Assembly: GCF_036241575.1 (NCBI RefSeq)
Contig: NZ_CP108455.1
Coordinates: 6,431,001-6,495,000, forward strand
Direction: 5' to 3'
DNA: 64,000 nucleotides
Origin: Streptomyces sp. NBC_01267
Lineage (GTDB): Bacteria > Actinomycetota > Actinomycetes > Streptomycetales > Streptomycetaceae
This document shows positions 1-9,736 of the stretch, piece after piece; positions within the stretch are counted from its first letter, which is position 1, and the number at the start of each line of letters is the position of its first letter. The translations under genes and the position numbers were made by a program. The notes beneath the pieces were generated by a model that saw only the letters and a program-made list of their open reading frames with translations, did not search any database and was not told where the DNA came from.

Positions 1-1318
1 CGAACACCTGCTGCTTGACGCCGATCTCCTCGAAGACCGCCTCGATGACGAAGTCGGCGTCCGAGAAGCCCTCGGCCTTGTCGAGCACACCGGAGACCAG
101 GGCCTTCAGACGGTTCGCCTTGTCCTGGTTGATGCGGGACTTCAGCAGCAGCTTGTCGATCTCGGCGTGCACATAGCCCACACCCTTGTCGACACGCTCC
201 TGGTCGATGTCGGTGAGGACGACCGGGACCTCCAGGCGGCGCAGGAAGAGCAGCGCCAGCTGCGAGGCCATCAGCCCGGCGCCGACCACGCCGACCTTGG
301 TGACCGGGCGGGTCAGGTTCTTGTCCGGGGCGCCGGCCGGGCGCTTGGCGCGCTTCTGCACCAGGTTGAAGGCGTAGATCCCGGAGCGCAGCTCGCCGCC
401 CATGATCAGGTCCGCGAGTGCCTGGTCCTCGGCGTCGAAGCCCTGCTGCAGGTCACCGTTCCTGGCGGCCCCGATGATGTCCAGCGCGCGGTACGCGGCC
501 GGGGCGGCGCCGTGCACCTTGGAGTCGGCGATCGCCTTGCCGCGGGCGACGGCCTGGTCCCAGGCATCGCCGCGGTCGATCTCCGGACGTACGACCTCGA
601 TCTCGCCCCGCAGGACGGCGGAGGTCCAGATCAGCGACTGCTCCAGGAAGTCGGCGCCCTCAAAGATCGCGTCGGCGATCCCGAGCTCGTGGACCTGCTT
701 GCCCTTCAACTGGCGGTTCTGGTTGAGGGAGTTCTCGATGATGACCGAGACCGCGCGGTCCGCACCGATCAGGTTCGGCAGCAGTACACAGCCGCCCCAG
801 CCCGGTACGAGACCCAGGAAGACCTCGGGCAGCGAGAAGGCGGGCAGGGACGCGGACACCGTGCGGTACGCGCAGTGCAGACCGACCTCCACCCCGCCGC
901 CCATGGCCGCGCCGTTGTAGTACGCGAAGGTGGGCACCGCGAGTCCGGACAGCCGCTTGAAGACCTCGTGGCCGCCCTTGCCGATGGCGAGCGCGTCCGC
1001 GTGGTTCGTCAGCAGCTCGACGCCCTTGAGGTCGGCGCCGACCGCGAAGATGAACGGCTTGCCGGTGATGCCGACACCGACGATCGCTCCTTCGGCGGCC
1101 TCCTTCTCGACCTGGTCGACGGCGGTGTCGAGATTCGCCAGCGACTGCGGTCCGAAGGTCGTCGGCTTGGTGTGGTCCAGGCCGTTGTCGAGCGTGATCA
1201 GGGCGAACCTGCCCGCGCCGCCCGGCAGATCGAGGTGGCGTACGTGCGCCTGGGTGACGACCTCGCCGGGGAACAGCTCGGCCGCGCCCTTCAGGAGCTC
1301 AGAGGTGGTGGTGCTCAC
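1..1318 (-). CDS. fadB: Fatty-acid oxidation complex alpha subunit (enoyl-CoA hydratase / 3-hydroxyacyl-CoA dehydrogenase), C-terminus outside window
   Basis: Bifunctional beta-oxidation enzyme that hydrates trans-2-enoyl-CoA and then oxidises 3-hydroxyacyl-CoA with NAD. About 439 residues are visible. An N-terminal crotonase domain carries the oxyanion-hole segment AAMGGGVEVGLHC and the motif LPEVFLGLVPGWGG. A Rossmann motif, KVGVVGAGLMASQLA near residue 340, opens the dehydrogenase domain, which runs off the left edge; family members usually exceed 700 residues. The GTG start overlaps the fadA stop as GTGA, so the two are translationally coupled, matching the usual fadA-fadB pair in which the thiolase uses this enzyme's 3-ketoacyl-CoA product. 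Confidence 0.93.
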   Translation of the reverse strand, partial: MSTTTSELLKGAAELFPGEVVTQAHVRHLDLPGGAGRFALITLDNGLDHTKPTTFGPQSLANLDTAVDQVEKEAAEGAIVGVGITGKPFIFAVGADLKGVELLTNHADALAIGKGGHEVFKRLSGLAVPTFAYYNGAAMGGGVEVGLHCAYRTVSASLPAFSLPEVFLGLVPGWGGCVLLPNLIGADRAVSVIIENSLNQNRQLKGKQVHELGIADAIFEGADFLEQSLIWTSAVLRGEIEVVRPEIDRGDAWDQAVARGKAIADSKVHGAAPAAYRALDIIGAARNGDLQQGFDAEDQALADLIMGGELRSGIYAFNLVQKRAKRPAGAPDKNLTRPVTKVGVVGAGLMASQLALLFLRRLEVPVVLTDIDQERVDKGVGYVHAEIDKLLLKSRINQDKANRLKALVSGVLDKAEGFSDADFVIEAVFEEIGVKQQVF

Positions 1319-2544
1319 TTGGTGCCTCCGGCAGTGGTGTCGAAGTGAGGGTTCTCCCAGATGACCGAGGCGCCCATGCCGAAGCCGACACACATGGTGG
1401 TCAGGCCGTAGCGGACGTGCGGCTGCTCCTCGAACTGCCGCGCCAGCTGCGTCATCAGACGCACACCGGAGGACGCGAGGGGGTGGCCGAAGGCGATCGC
1501 GCCGCCGTACTGGTTGACGCGGGCGTCGTCGTCGGCGATGCCGTAGTGCTCCAGGAACGCCAGCACCTGGACCGCGAACGCCTCGTTGATCTCGAAGAGG
1601 CCGATGTCGTCGATGGACAGCCCCGCCTTGGCGAGCGCCTTCTCGGTCGACGGGATCGGGCCGTAACCCATCACCTCGGGCTCGACGCCCGCGTAGGCGT
1701 ACGAGACGAGCCGCATCCTGACCGGCAGGCCCAGCTCGCGCGCGGTCTCCTCGGACGCGAGGAGCGACGCGGTGGCACCGTCGTTGAGGCCGGCGGCGTT
1801 CCCGGCCGTGACCCGGCCGTGCGCACGGAACGGAGTCTTGAGACCGGCGAGCGACTCCAGAGTGGTACCGGGGCGCATCGGCTCGTCGGCGGTGGCCAGA
1901 CCCCAACCGGTCTCCCCGGCCTCCGGGTTGGTGCGGCGTACGGAGACCGGCACCAGGTCCTGCTGGATCTTGCCGTTGGCGTACGCCTTGGCGGCCTTCT
2001 CCTGCGAGCGCACGGCGTACTCGTCGGCGCGCTGCTTGGTGATCGTGGGGTAGCGGTCGTGCAGGTTCTCCGCGGTCATGCCCATGAACAGGGCGGACTC
2101 GTCGACCAGTTTCTCGGAGACGAACCGGGGGTTCGGGTCGACGCCCTCACCCATGGGGTGGCGCCCCATGTGCTCGACGCCGCCCGCGAGGACGATGTCG
2201 TACGCGCCGAAGGCGATCGAGCCCGCGGTCGCCGTCACGGCGGTCATCGCGCCCGCGCACATCCGGTCGACCGAGAAGCCGGGAACGGACTGCGGCAGCC
2301 CGGCGAGGATGCCCGCGGTACGGCCCAGGGTGAGCCCCTGGTCGCCGATCTGCGTGGTCGCCGCGATGGCCACCTCGTCGATCTTCGCGGGGTCCAGATC
2401 CGGGTTGCGGCGCAGCAGCTCCCGGATCGCCTTCACGACGAGATCGTCGGCGCGGGTCTCGTGGTAGATGCCCTTGGGGCCCGCCTTGCCGAACGGGGTG
2501 CGGACGCCGTCGACGAAGACGACGTCCCGGATGGTACGAGGCAC
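1315..2544 (-). CDS. fadA: Acetyl-CoA C-acyltransferase (3-ketoacyl-CoA thiolase)
   Basis: Thiolase that cleaves 3-ketoacyl-CoA with CoA in the last step of beta-oxidation, 409 residues. The nucleophile is Cys96 in VDRMCAGAMTAV. The NEAFAVQ segment, GHPLASSG with the active-site histidine, and the C-terminal MCVGFGMG with the second catalytic cysteine are all present. A GTG start at 2544 was chosen over an in-frame start 48 bases upstream because GGAGGA lies 8 bases before it and the protein then begins MPRTIRDVVFVDG, a normal thiolase N-terminus. It is the promoter-proximal gene of the fadA-fadB operon. Confidence 0.95.
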   Translation of the reverse strand: MPRTIRDVVFVDGVRTPFGKAGPKGIYHETRADDLVVKAIRELLRRNPDLDPAKIDEVAIAATTQIGDQGLTLGRTAGILAGLPQSVPGFSVDRMCAGAMTAVTATAGSIAFGAYDIVLAGGVEHMGRHPMGEGVDPNPRFVSEKLVDESALFMGMTAENLHDRYPTITKQRADEYAVRSQEKAAKAYANGKIQQDLVPVSVRRTNPEAGETGWGLATADEPMRPGTTLESLAGLKTPFRAHGRVTAGNAAGLNDGATASLLASEETARELGLPVRMRLVSYAYAGVEPEVMGYGPIPSTEKALAKAGLSIDDIGLFEINEAFAVQVLAFLEHYGIADDDARVNQYGGAIAFGHPLASSGVRLMTQLARQFEEQPHVRYGLTTMCVGFGMGASVIWENPHFDTTAGGTK

Positions 2545-2905
2545 GATGGCTCTCCTCCAGGGTGCGGGGTGGCACTGCTGCTGCGCGGGCACGCCGGGGC
2601 GCGCTGCACAAGGTCATGCTACCCACGGGTAACCATGCTGCCCAGTCCTTGGGGCGGGAGCGTCGAAGGTCACATGGGCGCGGAGCGCCGTCCAGTGGCG
2701 CCGTCGCCCGCCGGGCCGTGCCCGTGAGCGGCATCGGCCCGCCGCCCCCGGCCGTCATTCGATGGCGTGCACATGTCAATCAATGATCGCAAGGAAGCGT
2801 TGCCGAACGAGCCCGGTACGGCCCACGGCCCGGAGCCGGTGCAGTGTGTGAGGGATGCGGTCCGGGACTTCGGGCCTGCGGCGACGGCGCCGCAGGCCCG
2901 GTTCG
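2545..2905. other. Intergenic region upstream of fadA
   Basis: 361 bases between the RNase D stop and the fadA start, both on the minus strand. It holds the RNase D terminator at its right end. Around 2755-2782 on the minus strand there is a TTGACA-like hexamer, a plausible -35 for fadA, without a convincing -10. No small gene with coding bias was seen. Confidence 0.5.
2871..2900 (-). terminator. Hairpin terminator of the RNase D gene
   Basis: Perfect 12-bp inverted repeat (CGGGCCTGCGGC / GCCGCAGGCCCG) with a 6-base loop, six bases past the RNase D stop. It lacks a T-run, as is common in Streptomyces. Confidence 0.75.
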
Positions 2906-4189
2906 TCAGCTCTGCTGCGGAGCGTCCTGAAGCGCGCTCACCAGCAGCGGCGCCACCTGCTCGACCTGCCAGCGCCGGGCGCCCAGCTCCGAAAGAACGG
3001 CTGAGATCTTGTCCTCCGTCCGCTCCCGGGGCGGCTCCCAGCAGACCCGGCGCACGGTGTCCGGCGTCATCAGGTTCTCCTGGGGCATGTTCAGCTCTTC
3101 GGCGAGAGCCGACACGGCCGCACGGGCCGCGGAGAGACGGGCCGCGGCTGCCGGGTTCTTGTCCGCCCAGGCGCGGGGCGGCGGCGGCCCCGCCACCTGC
3201 TGGCCGGGCTGCGGGAGCTCGATGTCGGGGAGCGCCTTCGCCCGGTCGACCGCCGCCTGCCACTGTTCGAGCTGACGCTTGCCCATGCGGTGACCGAATC
3301 CGGTCAGCGCCGTCAGCCCCTGGACGTTCACCGGGAGAGCGAGGGCCGCCTCGACGATCGCGCCGTCGCCGAGCACCTTCCCCGGCGACACGTCACGCCG
3401 TTGCGCGATCTTGTCGCGGGCGGTCCAGAGCTCCCGTACGACGGCCATCTGACGGCGCCTGCGGACCTTGTGCATCCCGGAGGTGCGGCGCCACGGGTCC
3501 TTGCGGGGCGGCGCGGGCGGCGCCGACGCGATGGCGTCGAACTCCTCCATCGCCCAGCCCAGCTTGCCCTGCCGGTCGAGCTCCTTCTCCAGCGCGTCCC
3601 GCAGATCCACCAGCAACTCGACATCGAGCGCGGCGTAGCGCAGCCACGGCTCGGGCAGCGGGCGGGTCGACCAGTCGACCGCGGAGTGCCCCTTCTCCAG
3701 AGTGAAGCCCAGGACGCTCTCCACCATCGCGCCGAGGCCGACCCGGGGGAACCCGGCCAGCCGTCCGGCCAGCTCCGTGTCGAAGATCCGGGTGGGAACC
3801 ATGCCTATTTCCCGCAGACACGGAAGGTCCTGGGTCGCGGCGTGCAGCACCCACTCGGCGTCGGCGACGGCCGCGCCGAGGCCGGAGAGATCGGGGCAGC
3901 CGACCGGGTCGATCAGTGCGCTGCCCGCGCCCTCGCGGCGCAGCTGCACGAGATAGGCGCGCTGCCCGTAGCGGTAGCCGGACGCCCGCTCGGCGTCGAC
4001 GGCCACCGGGCCGGTGCCCGCCGCGAAGGCCGCGACGACATCGGCCAGTGCTTCATCGGTGGCAATCACCGGAGGAATGCCCTCGCGGGGCTCCAGCAAG
4101 GGAATCGGCGCCTGTTCGACGTCGTCCGGGGGAGCGCCCCCGGTGGTTCGCAGTGCTGTCTCTGCTGCGGTCTCTTGAGCGTCGGTCAC
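2906..4189 (-). CDS. rnd: Ribonuclease D family 3'-5' exoribonuclease with HRDC domain
   Basis: DEDD-type exoribonuclease expected to trim RNA 3' ends such as tRNA precursors; 427 residues. Exo I is VDAERAS with acidic residues 65 and 67, Exo II is HAATQDLPCL, and Exo III is YAALDVELLVDL, the tyrosine form of the family. An HRDC-like helical domain follows (RELWTARDKIAQRRDVSPGKVL and onward), and an Ala/Pro-rich segment precedes the last roughly 60 residues. The first 30 residues are acidic and probably unstructured. It lies directly downstream of the response-regulator gene but is separated from it by a strong hairpin, so it probably has its own promoter. Confidence 0.92.
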   Translation of the reverse strand: MTDAQETAAETALRTTGGAPPDDVEQAPIPLLEPREGIPPVIATDEALADVVAAFAAGTGPVAVDAERASGYRYGQRAYLVQLRREGAGSALIDPVGCPDLSGLGAAVADAEWVLHAATQDLPCLREIGMVPTRIFDTELAGRLAGFPRVGLGAMVESVLGFTLEKGHSAVDWSTRPLPEPWLRYAALDVELLVDLRDALEKELDRQGKLGWAMEEFDAIASAPPAPPRKDPWRRTSGMHKVRRRRQMAVVRELWTARDKIAQRRDVSPGKVLGDGAIVEAALALPVNVQGLTALTGFGHRMGKRQLEQWQAAVDRAKALPDIELPQPGQQVAGPPPPRAWADKNPAAAARLSAARAAVSALAEELNMPQENLMTPDTVRRVCWEPPRERTEDKISAVLSELGARRWQVEQVAPLLVSALQDAPQQS

Positions 4190-4214
4190 TCGTCAAGGGT
4201 ATCGGTGAACACAC

Positions 4215-4250
4215 AGCACCCGTCGACGGAACGATCCGTCGACGGGTGCT
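4215..4250 (-). terminator. Long perfect hairpin between response regulator and RNase D
   Basis: A 16-bp perfect inverted repeat (AGCACCCGTCGACGGA with its complement) and a 4-base ACGA loop. It sits 17 bases past the stop of the response regulator and 26 bases before the RNase D start, so it should insulate the two same-strand genes. Confidence 0.85.
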
Positions 4251-4267
4251 GAGGGGGCGTATTTGAG

Positions 4268-4924
4268 TCAGTGGATGATTCCGGTACGGAGGGCCACCGC
4301 GACCATTCCGGCCCGGTCGCCCGTGCCGAGCTTGCGCGCGATCCGGGCGAGGTGGCTCTTCACGGTCAGGGCGGAGAGCCCCATGGAGACACCGATGGCC
4401 TTGTTGGACTGACCTTCGGCGACCAGCCGCAGCACTTCGACCTCGCGGCCGGAGAGCTCGCGGTAACCACCCGGGTGGCTCGGGGTGCCCGGGGGGCGGC
4501 GCTGCATCCGGGCGGCGCCGATGGGTGCGGCGCCGGGCCGGGTCGGGTGACCGACGTTGTTACGGGTGCCGGTGACGACATATCCCTTGACGCCGCCCGC
4601 GAGGGCGTTGCGTACGGCGCCGATGTCGTCGGCGGCGGAGAGTGCCAGGCCGTTGGGCCAGCCTGCGGCCCGGGTTTCGGACAACAAGGTCAGCCCGGAA
4701 CCGTCGGGCAGGTGGACGTCGGCCACGCAGATGTCACGTGGTTTACCGACGCGGGGACGGGCCTCCGCGATGGACGACGCCTCGATGACGTCACGGACTC
4801 CGAGCGCCCACAGATGGCGGGTGACGGTGGAGCGGACGCGCGGGTCGGCCACGACGACCATGGCCGTCGGCTTGTTCGGGCGGTAGGCGACCAGGCTTGC
4901 GGGCTGCTCGAGGAGAACGGACAC
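4268..4924 (-). CDS. LuxR/NarL-type response regulator without adjacent kinase
   Basis: 218-residue DNA-binding regulator. An N-terminal receiver-like domain keeps the acidic pocket (ADPR, Asp27) and a candidate phospho-acceptor Asp69 in CVADVHLPDGSG. A variable Pro/Arg/Gly-rich linker (about 118-150) follows, then a LuxR helix-turn-helix starting LSGREVEVLRLVAEGQSNKAIG with recognition helix TVKSHLARIARKL. The start is GTG at 4924. No histidine kinase is nearby, so the partner or phosphorylation state is unknown. The gene looks conserved between RNase D and DUF3000 in Streptomyces (recollection). Its targets cannot be inferred from sequence. Confidence 0.9.
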   Translation of the reverse strand: MSVLLEQPASLVAYRPNKPTAMVVVADPRVRSTVTRHLWALGVRDVIEASSIAEARPRVGKPRDICVADVHLPDGSGLTLLSETRAAGWPNGLALSAADDIGAVRNALAGGVKGYVVTGTRNNVGHPTRPGAAPIGAARMQRRPPGTPSHPGGYRELSGREVEVLRLVAEGQSNKAIGVSMGLSALTVKSHLARIARKLGTGDRAGMVAVALRTGIIH

Positions 4925-5262
4925 CAGGCCTCCTGGGAAGGTGCGGAACGGTGCCGGCCGGGGGAAGGAGCCGGGGCGAACCGTGCTTGAAGGGTCACAG
5001 ACTTCTTCGGCAGCAAACCCGCCCGGCTTTAGAGAATGATCACGATTTAGTGAGTAACAATTCGGGCAAATAGGACGCGCGCTCGATCATTCGAAAGATG
5101 GTCGTGTCCGCGGAGGTTCTGTTCGTGGCCCAATTGCGGCTTCATCTGCGCCGGATTTGTTGCCGTATGACAGCCTTGCTGCGGCTCGCGGCGCTCTCCG
5201 CGGTGGCCCGTGACCCGTGACGCGTGCCCGGTGCCGCGCGTGCGGAGAAGACGCCCGCACGG
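4925..5262. promoter_or_regulatory. Upstream region of the response regulator
   Basis: 338 bases between two minus-strand genes. Positions 5030-5110 are unusually A+T-rich for this genome, with several TTG and TAAA-like elements on the minus strand, and probably hold the promoter of the response regulator; I cannot choose hexamers with confidence. A weak hairpin at 5239-5261 (CGTGCGG/CCGCACG, 9-base loop) follows the DUF3000 stop. No gene is seen. Confidence 0.45.
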
Positions 5263-5913
5263 TTACTGCACCCGGGGTCCGCGCCGCTGCGGCAGGGAGA
5301 CCACCGCGGCGTCCGGCGGGCCGACCGGCGGCAGCCCCGCGATCTGGCACAGCAGATCGCACCAGGCGGCCAGATGCGCCGCGGTGTCGGGCACCCCGCC
5401 CCGGCCTTCGCTCGGTGTCCAGGAGGCCCGGATCTCGATCTGCGTCGCCGGTTTGCGCTCCGCGAGGCCGCCGAAGTAGTGCGAACCCGCGCGGGTCACC
5501 GTGCCGCTCGGCTCCCCGTACGACAGCCCGCGCCCGTGCAGCGCGCCCGTCAGCCAGGACCAGCTGACCTCGGGCAGCAGCGGGTCCGCTGCCATCTCCG
5601 GCTCCAGCTCCGCCCGTACGAGCGTCACCAGCCGGAAGGAACCCTGCCAGGCGTCGTGCCCGGCAGGGTCGTGGAGCAGGACGAGCCTGCCGTCCGCCAG
5701 ATCGTTGTCGTTCTCGACGACCGCGGCCTCCAGGGCGTACGCGTACGGAGCGAGGCGGCGTGGGGCCTTGGTCGGGTCGATCTCCATCTCCGGCCGCAGA
5801 CGGGCCGACTGCAACGCCTCGACCGCCTCCCGGAACGCGGGCGGGACGGAGTCCGTCTCCGCACTGTTCGTACCGTCAGCGCCATCTGAAAATCGTCCCT
5901 GAGCCGCAGCCAT
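5263..5913 (-). CDS. DUF3000 family protein
   Basis: 216-residue cytoplasmic protein of unknown function, recognised as the actinobacterial DUF3000 family by its sequence and its place next to hemE. It has no signal peptide or membrane segment. The body is a mixed alpha/beta sequence with a conserved-looking SWSWLTGALHGRGLSY segment and a C-terminal AAHLAAWCDLLCQIAGLPP. ATG at 5913 was chosen; the longer in-frame extension is arginine-rich and overlaps the start of divergent hemE, so it is unlikely to be real. It diverges from hemE over about 90 bases. Confidence 0.82.
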   Translation of the reverse strand: MAAAQGRFSDGADGTNSAETDSVPPAFREAVEALQSARLRPEMEIDPTKAPRRLAPYAYALEAAVVENDNDLADGRLVLLHDPAGHDAWQGSFRLVTLVRAELEPEMAADPLLPEVSWSWLTGALHGRGLSYGEPSGTVTRAGSHYFGGLAERKPATQIEIRASWTPSEGRGGVPDTAAHLAAWCDLLCQIAGLPPVGPPDAAVVSLPQRRGPRVQ

Positions 5914-6005
5914 GCGGGGAACACTAGGCGGAACGAGCCTCCCGTGCAGGGAAGGACACCCGGCCCGGGGCAACCGCTTCCCCCGCACATGCGAAACTTC
6001 TCGAC

Positions 6006-7079
6006 GTGAGTGCCAACGACCGCCCCACGGGCGCCCAGAAGCAGACAAATCCCGCCGCAGACTCGGCTTTCCTCAAGGCGTGCCGACGCGAGCCGGTTCC
6101 GCACACGCCGGTCTGGTTCATGCGGCAAGCCGGACGCTCACTCCCCGAGTACAAGAAGGTGCGCGAGGGGACGGCGATGCTGGACTCGTGCATGCGGCCC
6201 GACCTGGTCACCGAGATCACGCTCCAGCCGGTGCGCCGCCACAAGGTGGACGCCGCCGTCTACTTCAGCGACATCGTCGTACCGCTCAAGGCCATCGGGA
6301 TCGACCTCGACATCAAGCCGGGCGTCGGTCCCGTCATCGCCCGGCCTATCCGTACCCGCGCCGATCTCGCGCAGCTGCGCGATCTGGAGCCGACGGACGT
6401 CTGGTACGTCACCGAGGCGATGGGCCTGCTGACCGCGGAGCTGGGGTCCACCCCGCTCATCGGCTTCGCGGGTGCGCCGTTCACGCTCGCGAGCTACCTC
6501 ATCGAGGGCGGCCCCTCCCGTAACCACGAGCACACCAAGGCCCTGATGTACGGCGACCCGCAGCTGTGGGCCGACCTCCTCGACCGGCTCGCCGAGATCA
6601 CCGCCGCCTTCCTCAAGATCCAGATCGAGGCGGGCGCGAGCGCCGTCCAGCTCTTCGACTCATGGGTGGGCGCGCTGGCCCCCGCCGACTACCGGCGCTC
6701 GGTGATGTCCGCGTCGGCGAAGGTCTTCGACGCGGTCGCCCCGTACGGGGTCCCGCGCATCCACTTCGGTGTCGGCACGGGCGAACTGCTCGGGCTGATG
6801 GGCGAGGCGGGCGCGGACGTCGTGGGCGTCGACTGGCGGGTCCCGCTGGACGAGGCGGCCCGCCGCGTGGGCCCCGGCCGCGCGCTCCAGGGCAACCTGG
6901 ACCCGGCCGTGCTCTTCGCCACGCCGGAGGCCGTGGAGGCCAAGACGGACGAGGTGCTGGCCGCAGCCGCAGGGCTGGAGGGCCACATCTTCAACCTCGG
7001 CCACGGGGTCCCGCCCACGACCGACCCGGACGCGCTGAGCCGCCTGGTGGAGTACGTCCACACCCGCACGGAGCGCTGA
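6006..7079 (+). CDS. hemE: Uroporphyrinogen decarboxylase
   Basis: Cytoplasmic heme-pathway enzyme that decarboxylates the four acetate side chains of uroporphyrinogen III to give coproporphyrinogen III. Its 357 residues are the normal family length. The hallmark [19 protein letters not shown] lies near residue 36, and the segments [16 protein letters not shown] and [16 protein letters not shown] are characteristic. The start is GTG at 6006. Later steps of the same pathway, hemY and hemQ, lie 2.7 kb downstream on the same strand, separated by two minus-strand genes. Confidence 0.97.
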   Translation: MSANDRPTGAQKQTNPAADSAFLKACRREPVPHTPVWFMRQAGRSLPEYKKVREGTAMLDSCMRPDLVTEITLQPVRRHKVDAAVYFSDIVVPLKAIGIDLDIKPGVGPVIARPIRTRADLAQLRDLEPTDVWYVTEAMGLLTAELGSTPLIGFAGAPFTLASYLIEGGPSRNHEHTKALMYGDPQLWADLLDRLAEITAAFLKIQIEAGASAVQLFDSWVGALAPADYRRSVMSASAKVFDAVAPYGVPRIHFGVGTGELLGLMGEAGADVVGVDWRVPLDEAARRVGPGRALQGNLDPAVLFATPEAVEAKTDEVLAAAAGLEGHIFNLGHGVPPTTDPDALSRLVEYVHTRTER

Positions 7080-7092
7080 CACACCCCGGCCG

Positions 7093-7122
7093 GCGGCGGG
7101 CTCGACCATACGAACCCGCCGC
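7093..7122. terminator. Bidirectional hairpin between convergent hemE and flavoprotein gene
   Basis: 8-bp inverted repeat GCGGCGGG/CCCGCCGC in the 58-base gap between two convergent stops. Confidence 0.6.
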
Positions 7123-7137
7123 AGGCCGGGCGCAGGC

Positions 7138-8517
7138 CTACAGGCCCGCCTTCCGCACCGCCGCCACCGTCTTGCGCGCGGCGACGAGCACCGGATCCCA
7201 CACCGGTGAGAACGGCGGCGCGTACCCCAGGTCGAGCGAGACCATCTGTTCCACCGTCATCCCCGCGGTGAGTGCCACCGCCGCGATGTCCACCCGCTTC
7301 GCCGCGCCCTCACGCCCCACGATCTGCACACCGAGCAGCTTCCCGGAGCGCCGCTCGGCGAGCATCTTCACCGTCATCAGCGCCGCGCCGGGGTAGTAGC
7401 CCGCGCTGTTCGTCGACTCGATCGTCGCGGTGACGAACTGCAGTCCGGCCGCACGCGCGTCCTTCTCGCGCAGCCCGGTCCTGGCGATCTCCAGATCGCA
7501 GACCTTGCTCACCGCGGTACCGACGACCCCGGGGAACGTCCCGTACCCGCCGCCCACGTTCGAACCGATGACCTGGCCCTGCTTGTTGGCGTGGGTGCCG
7601 AGCGCGATGTGCCGCATCCGGCCCGCGACCAGGTCGAGCACCTCGACGCAGTCGCCGCCCGCCCAGATGTTGTCGTGACCGCGTACCCGCATCGACAGAT
7701 CGGTGAGCAGCCCGCCGTACGCGCCCAGCGGGAGCCCCGCCGCGCCCGCGAGCGCGGTCTGCGGCTCCACGCCGATGCCCAGGACCACGACGTCCGCCGG
7801 GTACTCGGCCGCGTCGGTGACGACCGCCCGTACCCGGCCGTCGGCGTCCGTGCGGATGCCGGTGACCTCGGCCCCGGTCACGGTGGTGATGCCCAGGCCG
7901 TCCATCGCCCGGTGGACGAGCCGCCCCATGTCCGGGTCGAGGGTGGCCATCGGCTGGGCGCCGCGCGTCAGGACGGTCACCTGGTAGCCGCGGTGCAGCA
8001 GCGCCTCGGCCATCTCCACGCCGATGTACCCCGCGCCGACGATCACCGCCCGGCCGCCCTCGGTCCGGTGCAGGTCGTCGATGAGGGACTGGCCGTCGTC
8101 GAGCGTCTGCACCCCGTGCACCCCAGGCGCGTCGATGCCGGGCAGCGGGGGCCGCACCGGCCGGGCGCCCGTGGCGACGACGAGCTTGTCGTACGGGGTC
8201 CAGGCGCCGTCGCCGGTTTCCAGGTCGCGGGCGTGCACCCGTCGTCCGGCGACGTCGATCTCCGTCACCTCGGTGCGCATCCGCAGGTCGATGGCGCGGG
8301 CGCGGTGTTCCTCGGGTGTCCGGGCGATCAGGTCGTCCCGCTCGCCGACCTCACCGCCCACCCAGTACGGAATTCCGCACGCGGAGAAGGACGTGAAGTG
8401 GCCGCGCTCGAAGACGGTGATCCCCAGCTCCGCAGGGCCCTTGAGCCTGCGGGCCTGGGACGCGGCGGACATGCCCGCCGCGTCACCGCCGATGACCACC
8501 AGTCGTTCCGCTGCCAT
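7138..8517 (-). CDS. FAD-dependent pyridine nucleotide-disulfide oxidoreductase (CoA-disulfide reductase / NADH oxidase-like)
   Basis: 459-residue flavoprotein. The FAD-binding motif VVIGGDAAGMSAASQA is at the N-terminus. A single redox cysteine, Cys47 in SFSACGIPYW, is the signature of the CoA-disulfide reductase / H2O-forming NADH oxidase / persulfide reductase subgroup, which lacks the CxxxxC of glutathione reductase. The NAD(P)-binding segment is AVIVGAGYIGVEMAEALL, and the C-terminus has the dimerisation motif YAPPFSPVWDPVLVAAR. The substrate among these options cannot be read from sequence. It probably helps thiol redox balance in the cytoplasm. It is convergent with hemE. Confidence 0.9.
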   Translation of the reverse strand: MAAERLVVIGGDAAGMSAASQARRLKGPAELGITVFERGHFTSFSACGIPYWVGGEVGERDDLIARTPEEHRARAIDLRMRTEVTEIDVAGRRVHARDLETGDGAWTPYDKLVVATGARPVRPPLPGIDAPGVHGVQTLDDGQSLIDDLHRTEGGRAVIVGAGYIGVEMAEALLHRGYQVTVLTRGAQPMATLDPDMGRLVHRAMDGLGITTVTGAEVTGIRTDADGRVRAVVTDAAEYPADVVVLGIGVEPQTALAGAAGLPLGAYGGLLTDLSMRVRGHDNIWAGGDCVEVLDLVAGRMRHIALGTHANKQGQVIGSNVGGGYGTFPGVVGTAVSKVCDLEIARTGLREKDARAAGLQFVTATIESTNSAGYYPGAALMTVKMLAERRSGKLLGVQIVGREGAAKRVDIAAVALTAGMTVEQMVSLDLGYAPPFSPVWDPVLVAARKTVAAVRKAGL

Positions 8518-8541
8518 TGCGTTCCTCCCGTACCGATCGGG

Positions 8542-9606
8542 TCACTCCTGCTCGTGCCGCGCTTCCTCCTGGGACGGTACGTGTGCGGGCGGCGCTACCT
8601 CTCCCGGCGACACCTGCCCGGTCGGCATCTGCCCCGACGGCGCCCTCTGCGGCGACACCTTCCGCCACGGCGCCTTCCCCCACGACACGGGGCGCCAGGC
8701 GCCCCGCTCCGGAAGCCTCCGGCGCAGCAGCCGCCAGACCGCGAAACCCAGCGCGGCCGCGGCGGCGAACGGAGCCACCGCGGCGATCACGATCGCGATC
8801 CACCTGACCACCGCCACGAACGCGTCCCAGCCGCCGGCCAGGGCGCCCAGGAAGGACGGGCCGCCGTCCTTCTCCGCCGTCTTCCCGCTGTCGTCCTGCG
8901 GGGCCGCGGGTTCGGACAGCCGCAGGGTGATGGTCGCCAGGTCGGTGCGGTCCTTGAGCGACGCCTGCTCGGCCAGCAGCGACTCCAACGCGGCTTCCCG
9001 CGTGCTCAGTTCACCCTCCAGCGAGACCACGTCACTGAGCTGGGACGCCTGCTTCATCAGGGTGCGGACGCGGGCCACGCTCGCTCGCTGCGAGGCGATC
9101 CGGCTCTCGACATCGACGACATCGCTGGTGACGTCCTTGGCGTCCGCCTTGCGGTCGAGCAGCTTGCCCGAGCCCTGGAGTCCGGCCAGGACCTCGTCGT
9201 ACGCGCTCTGCGGGACGCGCAGCACGAGGGTCGAGCGCACCAGGCCGTCCGCGGTCCGTTCGGTGGACTCGCTTCCGACGAAGCCTCCGGCGTCCTCGGC
9301 CGCGGTGCGGGCGTGGTCGAGGGCCTTCTCGGTGTCCTTGACCTCCACGGTGAGTTCGGCGGTTCGGACGATCTTGTTCTGCACGGCCGACGGTGCCTTG
9401 CCGCCCGACTGCTTCGCAGCGGACGCGGAACCGGAACCCGAACCCGACCCGGAGCCCGAACCGGCGGCGCCACTGCCTTCGGCCGGCTGCACGGCGGGGT
9501 GGGCGGCGGCGGCCGACTTGCCGCCACTGTCACCGGCCGCGCCGCACCCAGCGACGGCGACCGATGTGGTGAGAAGGAGAGCCGCAAGGGCTCTGGCTGC
9601 ACGCAT
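8542..9606 (-). CDS. DUF4349 domain lipoprotein with C-terminal membrane anchor
   Basis: 354-residue exported lipoprotein. The signal peptide ends in a lipobox (VAVAGC, Cys about 20). A low-complexity GSGSGSGS tract near residues 45-60 precedes the DUF4349 region ([13 protein letters not shown]...), which contains a long coiled coil (about 180-240). A C-terminal transmembrane helix ([20 protein letters not shown]) is followed by a Lys/Arg/Pro-rich tail. ATG at 9606 was chosen for the GGGGGGAA upstream and because the signal peptide then starts properly. Function is unknown; topology suggests an extracytoplasmic coiled-coil protein anchored at both ends. It diverges from hemY. Confidence 0.85.
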   Translation of the reverse strand: MRAARALAALLLTTSVAVAGCGAAGDSGGKSAAAAHPAVQPAEGSGAAGSGSGSGSGSGSASAAKQSGGKAPSAVQNKIVRTAELTVEVKDTEKALDHARTAAEDAGGFVGSESTERTADGLVRSTLVLRVPQSAYDEVLAGLQGSGKLLDRKADAKDVTSDVVDVESRIASQRASVARVRTLMKQASQLSDVVSLEGELSTREAALESLLAEQASLKDRTDLATITLRLSEPAAPQDDSGKTAEKDGGPSFLGALAGGWDAFVAVVRWIAIVIAAVAPFAAAAALGFAVWRLLRRRLPERGAWRPVSWGKAPWRKVSPQRAPSGQMPTGQVSPGEVAPPAHVPSQEEARHEQE

Positions 9607-9736
9607 GGACGTTCCCCCCGGGGACATGACGCTGGACGGTGACGGTTTGACGTCCGGGGAGGCCTGGCGGGTTGCCCGATTGCGGTTCCGAAGCGGTCAC
9701 GTTCGGGCCTCGGAACGGGTTTGAGAGAGTAGGGGC

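Noticed and set aside
4215..4250. Riboswitch or attenuator before RNase D
   Set aside because: It is a single simple perfect hairpin with no alternative structure or leader peptide; a terminator for the upstream gene explains it.
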